64,000 nucleotides of DNA from Dicaeum eximium (GCA_013396995.1 VWZP01002662.1:62001-126000), one strand, 5' to 3'; counted from the first letter of the stretch, positions 1-14,373 are shown. Made by a program: numbers and translations. The notes: generated by a model not told the origin, from the sequence alone.

Positions 1-3000
1 CAGTCCAGATTTCTTACAGCAGCTGTATACTTTCATAAGGTTATTCATGTACTGAAAGAATGATGGGAAAAATTGTAAAGCCTAATTAATAGTGAATATG
101 TCTGTGAGAAAGATAAAATGGAAAGAAAGGTTGGGCACTTCTGTGCTTATGCAGGGGTGAATTCAAGAGTCAGGTATGTCCTGGGGTAGAAACAAGGCAA
201 GAAAAATAATAAGTGTCAGATGTGCAAGTGCTTATATCTCAGTATTAATATATCTCTGGGTTCTGGTGAGGGTCTTGGAAGAGATTTTTTTATAGCTGGC
301 GTTAGATAATGACTCTGATTATCCTTTGGATTTGTTCCACTGAGAGGCAACATTTTTACTGCATTTTTTCCACAGGCAGTTCATTTCCAAGAGCTGTATC
401 TTTTCAAGACAAGCTCTAGCCTTCCTTGCTTGAGAGATTGTAAAATCTTGAGAAAAGAAAAAAAAAAATCACTGCTGTTGGAAATCGTCTTTCATCCCCG
501 TAAAAATTAAGCAACGATACATAAAATGTATGCACTTTGAGAGCAGCAGACAAATTCTTCTTCTATGTCTGCATGCACTGTCTGGGTTTTCTGTCTCCTA
601 TAGCTACTACCCTAATTCCAGAAAGCCTTGTCTGCAGGCACAGAGACTATTTTTGACACTTGCTTGCCACTGAGCTTGAGGCTGGGCTATGAGCTGCTGA
701 ATGTATAGAGAGGTTTGGATTTTCCACTTTGCTCTTTATACCCACTTTCCTGCAGGGCTGGTGGACAGTTACTTGAATCAATGCAGCATGCCCCAAATCA
801 GTATTTACAACCAGTCAGCAGTCACTGTGTATATTTTTTCCCTCTCTATGAACTGTCCTTTAAAGATAGGAAAGATGCAAACAGAGCTAGCAGTGGGGAG
901 AAAATAAATTAGGTTAGTTTGAGGCTGAGAAAAACAATTATGAGCTTCTGTGTGTGTTGTTATTTCCTTATTTGGAGGCAGAATTTTGTGAAGGTGGTTG
1001 AGGACAGACAAGACCTGTACTGTGAAAAAGTTTGAGAAGCCCAGTTCTGGAAGATCAGACGAAAAGAAAGCAAATTCTGTCCAATAAAACAACTGTAGTC
1101 TTAAGAATTATAGAAAAATTATTTTCATTACCTAAAAAAGCTATTAATTTAATTAAAAAGCTATTACTTTAAAAGCTAATTCATAGCCACAGGACAGTGA
1201 AAAGCAGAGAAGCTGCATAAATGGTGTACCTTGTTTGGTTTTGCAGCCCTCCTTGCTCTTGCTGAGCAGAAAGGAAGCTGTTGGAAAGTTGCAGAGAAGT
1301 TTCCAATGAAGAATGGAGCAGGACAGGGTCAGGTGTGTAAACACACAGGATCCGTGAAAATATTGCTTAGTGTAATGTACTGTCCCCAACCATTTTCTGA
1401 TATTCTGTTGCCTTTGTAATTTTATTGTTTACTCATGGACTTGTCTTCATTGTTCCTGCAGGCTGTGTAGTTAGGCCAGATCCTGCAAGCATTTTTGCAT
1501 AAAGAGCAAAACACTTCCACCACGACCAAAGCCAGTTTGGCACAATGGTACTTGCCCAGTGGGATTATTCTGCTGCCTAATGAATTTGCCAGTGGAGGGG
1601 TTTTCTTAAATTTCTTAGAATATTAATCTTAGTGCAATTAGCAATGTTTGCATCTCTCTCCTAGAGCACTGGACTAAACTCTTCAACCATGAAGAAAAGC
1701 ATTGGAGTGGGAACAGCAAAGGACCACTATTCTGCTAGTGAAACTAAGTGACACTTTTGTGTTGCTTTTCCCAAAGAAAATGCCCTACTTTCATGTGAAA
1801 CTGATAGTAGTAGCAGGAGTGTTGGGAAACAATGAGTTCCACATTACTGCATCCAGATCATCATACATATTTTAATTGTTAGAGGCTGTGTTGTCAAGAA
1901 GGGCCAGACAAAACTTTAATTTAAGTAATTCGCTTGACAGGGTGACATGGCAAGCTGGGTGCAAGCAGCAAGTGCAGGCATTTCCTGCCTCATAGTTAAA
2001 CTGCTCACTAACTGTAAAGCTTCTCTGTTGGGAGAAAAATATAGTTTTAGGATGCAGGTACAAGGATACTGCATGTGAGGGTCTGTGTGGAATATTTTCA
2101 GGTCTATTGAAGATCCCTAAATCACAGTGGCCAGAGCTGGTTCAAGCTCTGATCTACTTTGATAGTGACAATATGCACACTGTATTTCTGGATGTTGTGT
2201 TGTGGCTTCATCCACTACAACCACCTCTCTGTTCTGGGACGTTAGTGAAGGTTTAAATTAAACCATTGAAAAAGGAGACTAATTAATCATTAAGTTCAGA
2301 GAAGCTACAGAGGGGAGTGGAGCAGTGGCTGAGTGGTGGAAGTTTCACAGGTATGGTCCTGTGAAATATGTTGCCTCTTGAACTGTCTACACAGCTTGAC
2401 TTGGAGCATTGTAGCTTCTCCTTTCCTTGGAGCCAGGCAGCTGGATAATTGATGTCACTCACTGAGGAGTGATGAGGAAGCCCAAACACATTCCCCAGAG
2501 CTGTTTTCTGAAGCCTGTCTTTAAAAGAAGAGAGTTCTGTGCTTTGCTGAGCACTCTGTGTATCAGCCTGAGAAAAGGATTCCACTTGATCAGGGCTTCA
2601 ATTAAAAATGTCTGGCACAGATAGCAGTTAGAAAATCCTGACTGCAGTTCATTCTGTGGGAGATGAAGCAAGCCTCATTCTATATGCTCTGCCTCTAGAG
2701 GTGTTTCACCTCCAGCTCTGTTGTCCAGCCTCATGGTACAAACACAAAAAGCAACTTTGCCCTGCAAAGTTATCAATGAGCCAAGGAAGACAAACTGGGA
2801 CACCCTAATGATTCTCTTTTAGCCATGGCCTCTAGGGATCTATGGCAACATACCAAACAATCAAATTCCCTCTAAAGATTTTTTTTTTCTCCAAGCAGCC
2901 AGCAGCTCAACACATCAGCTGTGCAGCCACCTTAGAAAAGGAGAACTGAGTGGGCAAACTCAAACAGCTATTCCTGTTGTATTTTTATCTGCAAGTAGGA

Positions 3001-6000
3001 GTCCGTGCTTGCCCACAGCATTAACACTCTCTATTTCTGTGTCAACACACTTGCAAAAGTGAAATACTGATTTTGAAACTGATGCAACAGTAGCAGTAGC
3101 AGAGAGACTTGTCTGCTACAAATAATGGTTTTAGCCTTTTCAGTGGTCAGATGAGGTCATAGATATCTCAGAAGTAATGAGATCCCTGCTCCAAAGTTCT
3201 CACTTGCAATAGGACTTGAGGGCAGTCAGCATCTCACCCAACTGCTGAGCAGACTGTAATAATTGGCCCCAAATCAAGAGTGAATAGAAGCATCCAGACA
3301 TTACTGTTTTACCCTGTACAGCCATTTGAACATAAAAAATACACCTTTGTGTCTGGGACCAAATGAAAACACGAGCCTCTAGTCTATGGGTTGTTATGTA
3401 TTTTGCCTATTATTAAAAGCTTTCATTTTGCTATTGTTAAGCAATTCCTGTTAATATCCTCTTCACATTTCTCTGTAGTCTGCTTAGTTATTAATTTCAT
3501 GTAGCACTGCCCATTTATCCAGGATAATTTGACTGAGCTTCCTGTGGCTAATCACAGAGTAGAATCTGGAAAATTGCTCTTTTTAGGGGTGATTTCCATT
3601 TGAGGTAAACAGACTAAAAATTAGAATCCCAGATCAAAATGCTTTTGGAACATTCAGAACTCTGGAGAATTGGATTTCATGTGATTAATGCACAGGAAGG
3701 AAAGGGCAGTGAGGTCCCTGGTGCTAATGTCAGCCACGAGGTTCTGACAGGCAGGGCTGAGTGGTTCATTACCTGCTGCTGTGTCCCTCTGAGCCTTGCT
3801 GGCTCCCTGGACACACAGCCAGGGCTGAGTGTGAGCTAAACCACCAGGTATGGCTTGTCCCTCCTCCCCTCACAGCCTGCTCATCCTCAGGGAAACAAGC
3901 ACGTTTGTTCCATTCACAGAAGAGCCAGAGATCAATATTCTGTTAGCTGTATTGTTGCTGGTACATTGTTCAGTCACCATAAGGTCAAAATAGGAGTGGT
4001 TTAACAGGCATTTAGCCCTTTAGCCCTTCTATAGGAACATCCTAAAGCAGTCAAGGCATCCTGAGCCTTAAAGTCTCCTACTGCCCTTAATCCAACACTA
4101 ACTTTTTGTGTTTCCTCATACAACCCATTTTTGCCTTTTACCTTGTCTTTTCAGCTCAAAACAGGGAAAATTAAGTCACCACCATGCTCTTCTCTGGACA
4201 TGTAGGGAACTCCTAACAGCTGTGGACCAGCCATGTCCCATTTTAGTTTGTGGTCATTCAGGCACAAAGAAAGAAGTGTCCAATTACCTACATAAGCAGT
4301 TCCAGGGAAATATTTGCCTTTGCAGAACAAAATGCATGACAATTTTATCTCATTCTGGCCTGTCCCAGAACATTTACACTGAAACAACATGGCCAGATCT
4401 ACTTTTGATGGTTTGGAAATTACACAAACATAGCCAGGAACTGGAAAAGAAAACCCTGATAGCACAAACATGTCACAATCATCTCAAGGACATGTCTCTG
4501 AAGGCAGTTTTTCCTGAGTGACATAGGCAGACATGAGCTGCTGGTAGCAAGGCAAGTGCCCTTTTGTGTGAACACAAAAATCTCCTTCTCTTCAGGAATT
4601 CTTGGAAGCATCGTGCCACCCATTCTATCCTTCCCAGGCTACTGTTTTCAGTTGTAAAAAATACTCTAAAAGTTTCCTGAGTTGGTAGAATACATTTAAG
4701 ATTTACCTCCCAAAGCTCTGCTTAATCTTCCTGCAAAAGCAAAAATCACCCCATTTTCTTAAGCATGGCATATTAATGAATCAAGTCTCATCTGTACAGT
4801 AGCATTGTCTCATTTTAATCTTCAGTTTTCTGCCAATAGGTCTCCAAGGAGATCTTACTATTATCCAGACTTTAAAGATGCTGAGAACAGAAACAAGTGA
4901 GAGAATCACAGAATGTCTCCAAAGTCACTGCCCAATCCTTTATGCTGTATCATTCCTCATTCCTCCCCATATTAGCCTGATATGAACTCACATCCATCTC
5001 TTTAAACTTATTGTCACCATCACATTGTCTCCATGCCTTCTTTTTATTTCTCCCCTCGTTTTCACTGTATTCTCATTCCTTGGTATCAGAGCATGTGAGC
5101 TCTGAAAAATTTGGAAGCCAGAGTGTTCTTCAGCCTTTTTTAGCCAGTTCCTTGACTGACCTCTGAGAGTAGGGTTAGTGATCAATAAGGACATTCCACA
5201 GTGAGGGCAAAGAACAGTGACACAAGGCCTCTTCTTGGGAGAAAATCTTAATCATTATCTGCCTTAGCAAACCACAAGGTTTTTCCCCTAAGCAGAAGAG
5301 CAAGATGTGGCCATGAAGCTTGATGTCTTGTTGTCAGTATCCATACAATGCAAAGTTACCTTTCAAAAATTCAGACTTTATAAATACACTGCAGTGTTCT
5401 GCAGCCAGCATTTACTGAGCTTCTCCCAACCCAAAGTGCTTTGGTTTTTTAGCAGATCAGAATCAGTGGTAATGCTCTTGGGGTAAGGTGAGGGCAGTGG
5501 GAGTGGGCCCTAAGGAGAATAGAAAAGCTTGATGTGATTTACTGTGGGCAGCCTATTCTGTAGAGAAAAACAGCCACAATGTGCTAAGCCATTTCAAATC
5601 CAGTCACACCTGCAGTTCTCAGATGCACAGCCAAGCTGCTGTAGCCAGATTGAGCCTTTAGAAATCCCACTGTACCCAAAAGAAAGTGCATTCTTTAGCC
5701 AGAACTGAGGGAGATTTGCAGCCTTGAGTTCTGGGAGCTTCCTGAGCTGCAGACCTTACAGTGACACCGCATTTCCTGAGGACTTCCCTCCCACTAATGA
5801 ACAAATAAGACTGAACTGTTTCAGGTCTAGGCCTGAAGCCCATCTCAGCTGCTGCCTCCATAAGGATGATTGAAGTTCCTGAGCCTGCACACTGCTCTAT
5901 CCACAGGGACCTTTGCCTCCACCTGGAGTCAAATTCATTAATGACACTTCTTGTATACTTCTGACATCTGCTTCACTGGATCACTTTGCAGGACTAGCTG

Positions 6001-7658
6001 TGGGTTGCTGGGGTTTTATTTTAAATGTAAAGATGTCTGTAATTTCCTAATCAAAATCTAGAAAGAAAGTAGAACGCTGTATTTTTTTAAATGAAAAGGT
6101 AATAAAAATGAGTCCGAATATTTTGATAGATGTGCTGGAAGGGTATATAATGTAGCAAACAGTTGCACTGTGTTTTCCTAGTATGAGTACCTAACCAGAT
6201 AAATATTTGTTCTTACTCTAACTAAGTCCTCTTCCAGTTCTGAAGTTCAGAAGTTTAGAAGGAGTGGAGTACAAAATCTCAATGAAATGTGAAGCTTATG
6301 TAAATAAATCTGGCGGTTAGCTTTGTGAGGTAGCCTATTATATTTGTTTTTTAGTTATCTCAAATACTGCCTAATTATTTGGAGTTTTTTCCCCAAAAAA
6401 AAAAAGCTAAATAGTGACAATTCTGAAAGCACCTGTGCTTCACACAAAGTCACAGTCTTATGGAAATTATATTCTTCAGTTCATATAAAGCAGCTTTACA
6501 GGAGCCCTTTAGTATGCACTGTTACTTTTTCTTAATAATCCTGTACAATTTAATTCTCTTGTGCTTTCTCTCTGCTACCCTGTTTTGTACACTACCAGGT
6601 TTGCAGGGATTCTCTGTATTGTTTTTGTAATACATGGGTTGGTTTCTAGACAAACTTTTACTGTTGTAATCATTGTTCTTGGATTGTGGAGCTCTATCTG
6701 TAAAGACAAAAACAACTTTTAAAATGCTCTCTGCTTTTTCCAAGTTTACTGTAATTAGCAAGTTTAGTTAAGAGAAATGTATTCTTTTAAGCTCCTGTTA
6801 CGTTCTTTTCCAGTTATTGACTGTTTTCACTATATGTGTACTTAGTACTGGTTCATTCCTTTACTATGGTAAAAATGACAAGTTTTGTTAATATCAGGTG
6901 GAAATTGTGGTTTTGGATAAAGTTCTTCAAATTGATAATGGTGTGTGATTTTTCATTTTGTTCTCAGTTTTCCTGAGAGTAGTTAGAAGTCTGGAATTGC
7001 AGTTATTTATTTATTACCTCCAGTGATACTCTGACACTGGTAATTTCTTGCAATTTACAAACCTGCGTGATTTGGTAGCCTTGGGAAGCTATTTCTAGTG
7101 AATATATAGCATGGAAAGAATACTGTGGCTATTTCTACAGAAATGCATTTACCAGCTCTCAAAGTCCAAGTGCCTCAACACATCTGGGAGCCCAAAAAAA
7201 GTCTCAGGAGCCCTTACAGCACAAACCCTTGTGTTGCTGCTCTCTGCCAGTTCTGTCCCCAGCTGAGCTTGGCCATCCTGACTCCCAGAGCTGTGCAGGT
7301 GCCTTTGTGGTCCCAAAATCCTGATCAAAGGCTCCTGGGGAATTAAGGGGGCATCAGCCCTTGCTGCAGGATGTGCAGCAAGCTTTGCCAGGGCAGGTAG
7401 TGGCTGTAGGACGAAAGGAAAATATTTAGCTTTGCTAATGCAGTACAACATATAGATTATTATGGGGGCCTTTCCTCATGATTCTCCTGTAGGGATTCAG
7501 TGAGGCAAGTTTAGAGTTTAGATCTGCTGAAAGAATGAAAAAAGGACATGCTTAAGCCCAGTTTAAAATAAAAAATTGACTTACATTTGAATGTAGCAAA
7601 CTCAGTTCATGAAGATGCATTAATCAATCCTGATAGCAACTCTGACAAAAATTAATTT
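1..7658. other. AT-rich unique DNA, no gene recognised
   Basis: I see no recognisable gene, RNA or transposon in this stretch. The longest open frame runs 137 codons on the plus strand at 4108-4521; it resembles no family I know, and an antisense frame of similar size (4151-4471) overlaps it, which is typical of chance. Short homopolymer runs (T near 2880, A near 6395) are the only simple repeats. A sequence at about 4904 resembles the start of an antisense CR1 tail but does not continue as one. Confidence 0.6.
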
Positions 7659-7723
7659 TAAAAAATAAAAATAAAAATAAAAATAAAAATAAAAAAAAAA
7701 TAAAAATAAAAATAAAAATAAAT
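7659..7723. repeat. (TAAAA)n-type microsatellite
   Basis: About 65 bases made almost only of TAAAA units, interrupted once in the middle by a run of about ten A. The plain unit is kept on both sides of the interruption. No CR1 body is visible directly upstream, so I cannot say whether it arose from a retrotransposon tail or by slippage in unique DNA. Confidence 0.95.
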
Positions 7724-10483
7724 AGCATGTTTTATCTAATCCCAGTCTTTATCAATCTAGCAACATTACATATTCCAGAATTTACCCCTTAGAATGTAAG
7801 GCAGTGCAATTGCTACACTGCAGCAATATCTTCTTATAATTAACTTTTCCATTGCAACCATGGAATCATACAAATCACATTTCTGTTCATTTCTAAATTC
7901 TGCACAATATTAAGAAATGAGTATACTCTAGAAATGGAAGAGAATGTTCTGTTCAACAGTCATTTTAAAATTTAGCTATGTGTGTTCAGGCTGATAAAGC
8001 CAATTGAAATTGTCAGCACTGTTTTTTGCACAGCATTATCAATATAAACAAGCTATGTGCCAATGTAAATTGCTCTGTAGTGAGACTAACAAAGAACATC
8101 TGTCTTTTAGCCCAAGAGAGCCTGTCCTCCATAGCATTTCAACTGAGATATTTTGCTGTGTCTAATGCTATGTTACAGTTTTCTTTAGGATAAAAAATCA
8201 TTAATTCAAATATGATCAAATTACTTTGGTGCTTTAACTGCAGCAGGCACGTGTCTTACATGGGTGTAGGAGAAGTTCTTCTATAAACAACCTGCTCTAT
8301 ATTTCACTGCCTCTTCTCTTAACAGAAACATTGGATTCAAACAGGAGCTTGCCTTCTGCTATTGCTTGTAAAGGCCTTATTATGAGCTAAGCAAATCACC
8401 CACAAAATTTGTATTGCATTTTATAAAGACAGACCTTATGATTCTGAATACATGAGATCAACTAACTCCCATATTTCCTTTACATATTCAGACAATCCTT
8501 GCCCACTGGAGGCAAGAAAGACGTTCCTTTTATGAAGATTTTTTTTTGTCATTTCTGTTTTGAATTTACAAGGATTTTATGCCTACAGATGTTAGGTGGG
8601 TATAGAAAAAAGGTCTACTGCTCTCTGAATTTCCCTAGTGAATCCTTAAAGGATAGGTAAAGTGATTTATGATTCCCAGGGCCTTCAGTGTAGCAAACAA
8701 TTTTAAACAGAGAATTTTATTTTCTTAGCAGCTCATCTCTTCTTCCAAGCACCTGGTGCTTTTAATTTTTTTTTCTATCTCTCTAATATACATCAAAGTC
8801 CTCTGCAATAATAGCTGATGGAAACAAAATGCTTACAAAGTACTTATTTCTTTCACCTTTTGGTAAATCTAAGCACCCATTAATTCCTTTGAAAGTCTCA
8901 CACTTCTGTGTTTTTTAAATAATTTTTGTGACCACACCAGCTGCTCTTAGCCAAACTCATTTCCTCATATCCTCTGTGCAGCATTCCCTAATAATTTCTG
9001 CTTACTGTTTACTGACTTAATTTTGTTTTGGGTAGATTCTGTCTTTTAAAGTACATCTTGACTGGACTTCCCTAAAATCAAACTCAAACTTTGACCTTGT
9101 AAGAATTTTCCTTACCTTCCTATTTCTTTTATAGTTCAAGGATATATAGGACTTAATTCATAAAGTTCTTGTCCCCATTGCCTCACTTCTGATTGTAGGA
9201 TACTCTAGATGAAACCTTAATTTTTCCATCTTCCAATCACAATCTAGAATTTCTGTTCTTCAGGCAATTTTGGAAAAAAAATACATACTAAATGTGAAAA
9301 AAACAAAATAAACAAACATAAAACTTAACAATATTTTGTCCTATTTCAGAATAGTTTTGTTTAGCTTTGATTTTTTTCTATAAAATGTTGAGACCTCTGA
9401 TATGACAAGAATCAGAGCATTTTTAGTGCAGGGCAAGGGGACAGCATAACTGCAAACAGCTTTGGATGTTCACATGCTAAAATTTTCAATGCAATCTTGC
9501 CGCTGAAGTAATTTTTAAATATATCAGTATATTGTGAACAGCATAGTGTGTCAAATTATGCTGGTTTTTTTTTAATATAATCTATTATCTGTTCTGTGAT
9601 AAAAACAGCTCATGGGATGTGTTTTAATGTGTGTTCAAGTGCCCAGTTAAGCATGTTTTCTGCAGTGAGGCTGATTTAAGTTAGATGAGAACCATCCGTA
9701 CTTTACAGCTCGACAGTCCTCTGCTTCCCTCAGTGCTTCTGCACTTCCTCTGCATTAATTCTTGCTAAGTGGGGAAGAGCTGTCTCAGAAACCTGATGCA
9801 CCATGAACAAATTACTTAGAGATCTAAAAAGTTCTGCTTCTAAGCTGACTGATTATCTGATCAGCACAGAAATTGTCCCAGGTGCTCACAAACCCACAGC
9901 AGGGCTGCTCTGACAGGAGCTGCTGTGGGCTGGGAGTGGGGGCTCTGTGCCTGCTCCTGGCTGGGGCTGTGCGAGGGCAGACACGGGGCAGCCTCACACA
10001 GCTCACCTGGGATCTTGTTGGAGGTTTCCCCATCTTCCCTGGTCAGATAAACCCTATGACTCTCTCCAGGGAAATAGGAAGTGCCTCCTTCAAACCTGCA
10101 CAGTAAGAGATTTCCATTGTAGCACATCCATTTGAACAGGAAAGGACCACAGGAAAAGAATGTCTGTTAAGTCAAGTGGTGAAGCAATGCTTTATATTAA
10201 AATAAAGCAACACCAAAAACCCCCATCAAAACAAAACCAACAAAGCAAATTTGGCATAGAAACGAGGACAATGTCTCTCAAACCACTTGACTATTTCTTC
10301 TATGCTATAATACAAGCCACGGAAAATGCTATCACATCAGATAATCAGAACTAGAATGCAGGGCCATTCCACAACTGGAAATTAAAAATCCAAACATCAG
10401 TTCTTTTCCTGCACTGCAGGTGTCAATTGCCTATTCCATGCACATCCCAGAGAAAAAAATAATAGCACAATAGCAAGATTTAA
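7724..10483. other. AT-rich unique DNA, no gene recognised
   Basis: This stretch has no supportable gene. It includes an A-rich tract at about 9273-9330 and a pocket of higher G+C at about 9890-10020, where several short frames are open on both strands (plus 9873-10106, minus 9824-10033 and 9861-10127). Overlap on both strands and the lack of any recognisable domain argue that none of these is a gene. Confidence 0.55.
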
Positions 10484-10592
10484 TAAGGAAAAAACAAACA
10501 AACCAACTCAAAACACACACACAAAAAAAACAAAACCCAAAAGAAATACAAACGGGAAAAAAAAAACCTAAACACAAAACCACTAAAAAACC
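10484..10592. repeat. A-rich low-complexity tract
   Basis: About 110 bases of A with interspersed C (AAAC and AAAAC units, a short CA run at about 10512-10523, and an A10 run near 10557). An open frame read antisense through it (10480-10758) is rich in Phe because of the T-rich complement, and should not be taken as a protein. Confidence 0.85.
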
Positions 10593-13500
10593 CAGACAGC
10601 TTCTGAGCACAGAAAGGCAAGTTTTGCCTGTAGACGTTATTCTGACTGTCCCCTTGAAGGCTGGATTTTATTTTTTGTAGCTTGCTGGAAGGGCAACTCT
10701 GACAAGTCCAGGAGCAATCCTGTGACTGACATTTCAATGTCAAGAGCGACTTGGGCATGACTTTGACTTATCCTCTGAACTCCAGCAGTTCACTTTCCAA
10801 GGGACTTCACTTCCCATTCCTCATGCATCTCCCAATTAATGTTGTAAGTTTTTCATGACAACAAAGATTGCAAAATAAGCTTGTATTTTCATAACCAGTT
10901 AGGTATCATGTCATTGCACACATTTGTCCCACTTTATTTAGCATACCTACAACTGTGTTAGTTTATCCTGATGTGTTTGGCTCACATCAGTGCTAAGATT
11001 TCACTGAAAAAATGCCAGAATTGATATCTCAAGTCTCCACTGTGAAAAGTGATACAGCCTAAAGACTGATAATTACTTGTTCACCTTGAAGTTTTTGCAG
11101 CTGAAAGTTTTGGTAACTTTCCAAGATACCAAAGGTTCAGCTAATGATAGGACCCATATGGTTAACAGCTCAGGTTAAATGAAAAATGTAATAATTTCTG
11201 GAGCAGGTCTTGAAGGTTGAGGCCAAGTCGTCTGAAAAGCTCTACATACCTTAGCTGGTCTTACTGGTTACTACAGGGTCATTTTGAGATTTCTCCTCTC
11301 CTGACCAACTTGGAAAGTGTAATCACTTGGCTGGGGATATTTGAAGGCAATAATTTTTTTTCATGCAAAATGGACCTCACCTTCTCTGCCTGCTTCTGAT
11401 TTTGATCCTCACTTCATCTCAAAGAAGGTATTTAAAAGTTCCATTATACTTATCACTATAGAAGAAAACTGGCTAGAAGAAAACATGAAAACCTTTAAAT
11501 AACTTCAGATATCTGTTCATCAGCGGAAACACTGATGACAGAATTCAGAAACTTAGCTTTATTATGGAACTCCTTTTAAGCCACTTGGAAGCCTAAGTCT
11601 TATCTATTGATAGATTTATACTTGAAATTAATTAAAAATCAGTACAGCTTCACAACTGGTTTGATTTCTATCACTGTTAAGATATGCAGCCATATGGTTT
11701 TTTTTCAGTAAACTATTATTTATAACCATGTTACCTCTTCAGGGTGGAAACCTTCCTAATAATAAGATTCAAGACCATATGTTTTTGGAGTAACAGATTC
11801 TAGTGTCTGTTCCATAGGTTTTGTTTAATTTAAATGGCTTAGTGCAATCTGTGAGGCTGTCAGAGGATGGCATCATGGTTTCTGTCAGTGTAATTTAAAG
11901 ATACTGAAGAAGATTTCAGAAAGGAAACTGTTTTAAAAGTCTTGTTCTAATAAGAACTGAAGTAATTCTTCTGATTGTTGGATTTTCATTTGCAAAATGC
12001 CATTCCATGTAAACCTTACAGTGCCTGTATCACCAGTTCCTTAGTCTTAGAAACAAATTAGCTTGGCTATGAGGTACTGATATAAGTTATGAATGGTTTT
12101 CCTTCTTTGCTATGAAATCAGAGGCAAAATCCTTATCTGCTTCCAAGAAAGAACAGCCTCTAAGCCTCTGTTGCTTAATTTTCCAAATGTAAGGCTATCC
12201 ATGTTCCTTTTTTTCCCTGACCTATAAAATTACCTCAAAACATTACAATTTATAAGAATTATTTTTATTCTATAATGATATTTACTTACTTTCTTTTTTC
12301 TCTCCTGTCTTCTTTAAGTTATATTACTGCACACACTACAAATGCCTTCCATTCTTCAAAGATAATTTGAGCCTGGAAAAGTACATGGATTTCCCTGGAC
12401 AGCTGCAAAGCTGAGATGTGAGATTGAAGTATTATTCCTAATGCAAACCATCTAGGATTGCACAATCTGGATCTAAAGTGATATTTTTCCTATCTTGTTT
12501 GAGAGACCAGGAGCTTTGAGATAATCATAACCAAGGTATTTCCCTTCTGTTGTATTGTAACAAATAGTATGTAATGTAATATTTTAGCCTTGAGACAGCA
12601 TTAGAACTCCCTCCTGGAACACTGCATTATCTACTATGAACTAATCCTTATATCACATCACAGTTGCAGTGACTGATGAGTCTTTTTCTTTATAGGCTAT
12701 GAAAACAACATGATTTATATCCCATCTGTTCAGCACTACATGAGGAATTCACAGAAGGCACTCACCACCCCCCCTTACTGCTTGCTTAATCCTAAATCAT
12801 ATAGGATACAGTCATGTTAGTTATGTAGAGATGAATCACAAACTTGAAATAGATATTGAAACAAAAATATACTGCATTTCTTCTCCTAGATTCATTTTTC
12901 AACAAAGTATTGCTTTGAAAAACTATTCCTTCTCAACAAATGTCATTCACTTGCTGAAAAGATTCAGCACTGTTTGGAAATGCGTGGTCGATTTATATAC
13001 AAGATCCAGTAAAATAATGAAAGTGTCCTCTGGCTTTGGAATCCTTTTAAGGATTCCTCTGATATATTGTTGAATGTCTATAACACAGCCTTGAATCTTT
13101 CCTCTCTTGTGCAGTTTAGAAACACAGAAAAGTTGTTTTCAGTGGCTTCCTTTGTAGTTTGCTGAGAATCATTGAAAGGAAGGACATGAGAATTTGGTTT
13201 CCATTATATTCTATTCAAAATAGCATCATAATTTACTGATTGGAGCAAATTAAGCTATATTTTCAGCAGATGCCCAAAAGATAATCTTACTCAACTTCTC
13301 CACATGTTTAAAATTATTGTACTCAGTACAATGCTGGCTTCAGTAGGGTCCTTGTTGATTAGGGCCACTAATTAGTAAGCTCAAAGTCAGACTCTTTATT
13401 TCACATACCACCCAGAAAATTTTTAAGTGCATGACTGAGAGGAAAAGTCTCCCAGGTTACCATTCTTTAGCAAGCTCAAAACCCAGGGGAATTTGAAAAT

Positions 13501-13939
13501 TCTCTTTTTGCATTGCCACGATACCTGTCAATGTTTCTATTTGCACAATGGTGACTCAGCTTTCCCTTTTTGAATCAACATATTGGAAGAGTGAATCTGT
13601 TTCTCACATCCTGCTAGTACTTTTCCTCCTTTGGTATGGAAACCTGTATCCCTGAAGGCAATGAGAGGAAAATTCTCTGCATAAAGATATGGGAACTGCT
13701 TGGCTCACAAATAGATGCTCATTGTCCTTAAATCACTTCATATTTTTAAAACAACCCACTCCAAGACCAGTGGGCCTTAAAAGAAATTTGCTAATGTTAT
13801 GTTTCCTGTCGCCACTATTTGACACTGCTTTCCCACTTTTCCATGAGTGACATCCTGTCTCACTAGGGCAAGAAATAACAATAAAAGATTTCCTCTTTCT
13901 GGTGTTTCACATCAAAAGAAATAGCACCTTAGTGGACAT
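10593..13939. other. AT-rich unique DNA, no gene recognised
   Basis: I recognise nothing here. The longest frames are 60 to 90 codons (for example plus 12831-13073) and match no family I know. A C7 run lies near 12768. Confidence 0.55.
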
Positions 13940-13961
13940 TATATCTCTGATCAGAGATATA
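13940..13961. repeat. perfect 22-bp palindrome
   Basis: The two 11-base halves, TATATCTCTGA and TCAGAGATATA, are exact reverse complements with no spacer. The centre contains TGATCA. It could extrude as a small cruciform or bind a dimeric factor; nothing else in the sequence decides between these and chance. Confidence 0.9.
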
Positions 13962-14023
13962 CTTGCTTTTTAAATTTTCTTTAAAAAATATATTCAATCC
14001 ATCTTCTGTGTTGCCACTACATC

Positions 14024-14098
14024 TGTTTTGTTTTGCTTTGTTTTGGGTTTTGTTTGGTTTTTTTTTTTGGGGGGGGTGCTGTTTGCGAGGGGGGTTTT
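14024..14098 (+). repeat. T/G-rich tract with long G runs
   Basis: The tract begins with repeated TTTTG-like units and carries G runs of 3 (14045-14047), 8 (14069-14076) and 6 (14089-14094) bases. The run lengths meet the usual requirement for an intramolecular G-quadruplex on the plus strand. The open frame through it (13963-14151) is rich in Phe, Gly and Leu and is not a credible protein. Confidence 0.8.
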
Positions 14099-14325
14099 GT
14101 CATCTTCTTACATGGTGCTTTCTTTTAATTTTGGTCCCTTTCTGTCTGTGAGGTTTCATTCTACAGTAGTCACAATTCAGGAAACCTCAGAATCTTAACT
14201 TAATGAGTCGGAACTCTTATCTTAAATCTTATAGTGATCACTGTAGATGTTGAGAGCCACTTTGAGGCATTTGGGGGTTTTTTGTTTATTTGGTTTTCCT
14301 TAAATCTACAGCATCCACAACAAAC

Positions 14326-14373
14326 CTTTAAGTCTTAGGCCCCTTCCAACTGAAATACTACATTCTAATATTT
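14326..14373 (+). mobile_element. CR1 3'-end trace (weak)
   Basis: The sequence CTTTAAGTCTTAGGCC, followed by CCTTCCAAC and then ACATTCTAATATT, follows the order of the CR1 3' terminus on the plus strand. It is short and diverged, so this is a tentative call that a consensus alignment should settle. Confidence 0.4.

Noticed and set aside
4900..4925. GAGAATCACAGAATGTCTCC, similar to an antisense CR1 start
   Set aside because: The following bases do not continue as CR1.
10480..10758. minus-strand frame rich in Phe and Cys, resembling a membrane peptide
   Set aside because: The hydrophobic run is only the complement of an A-rich low-complexity tract.
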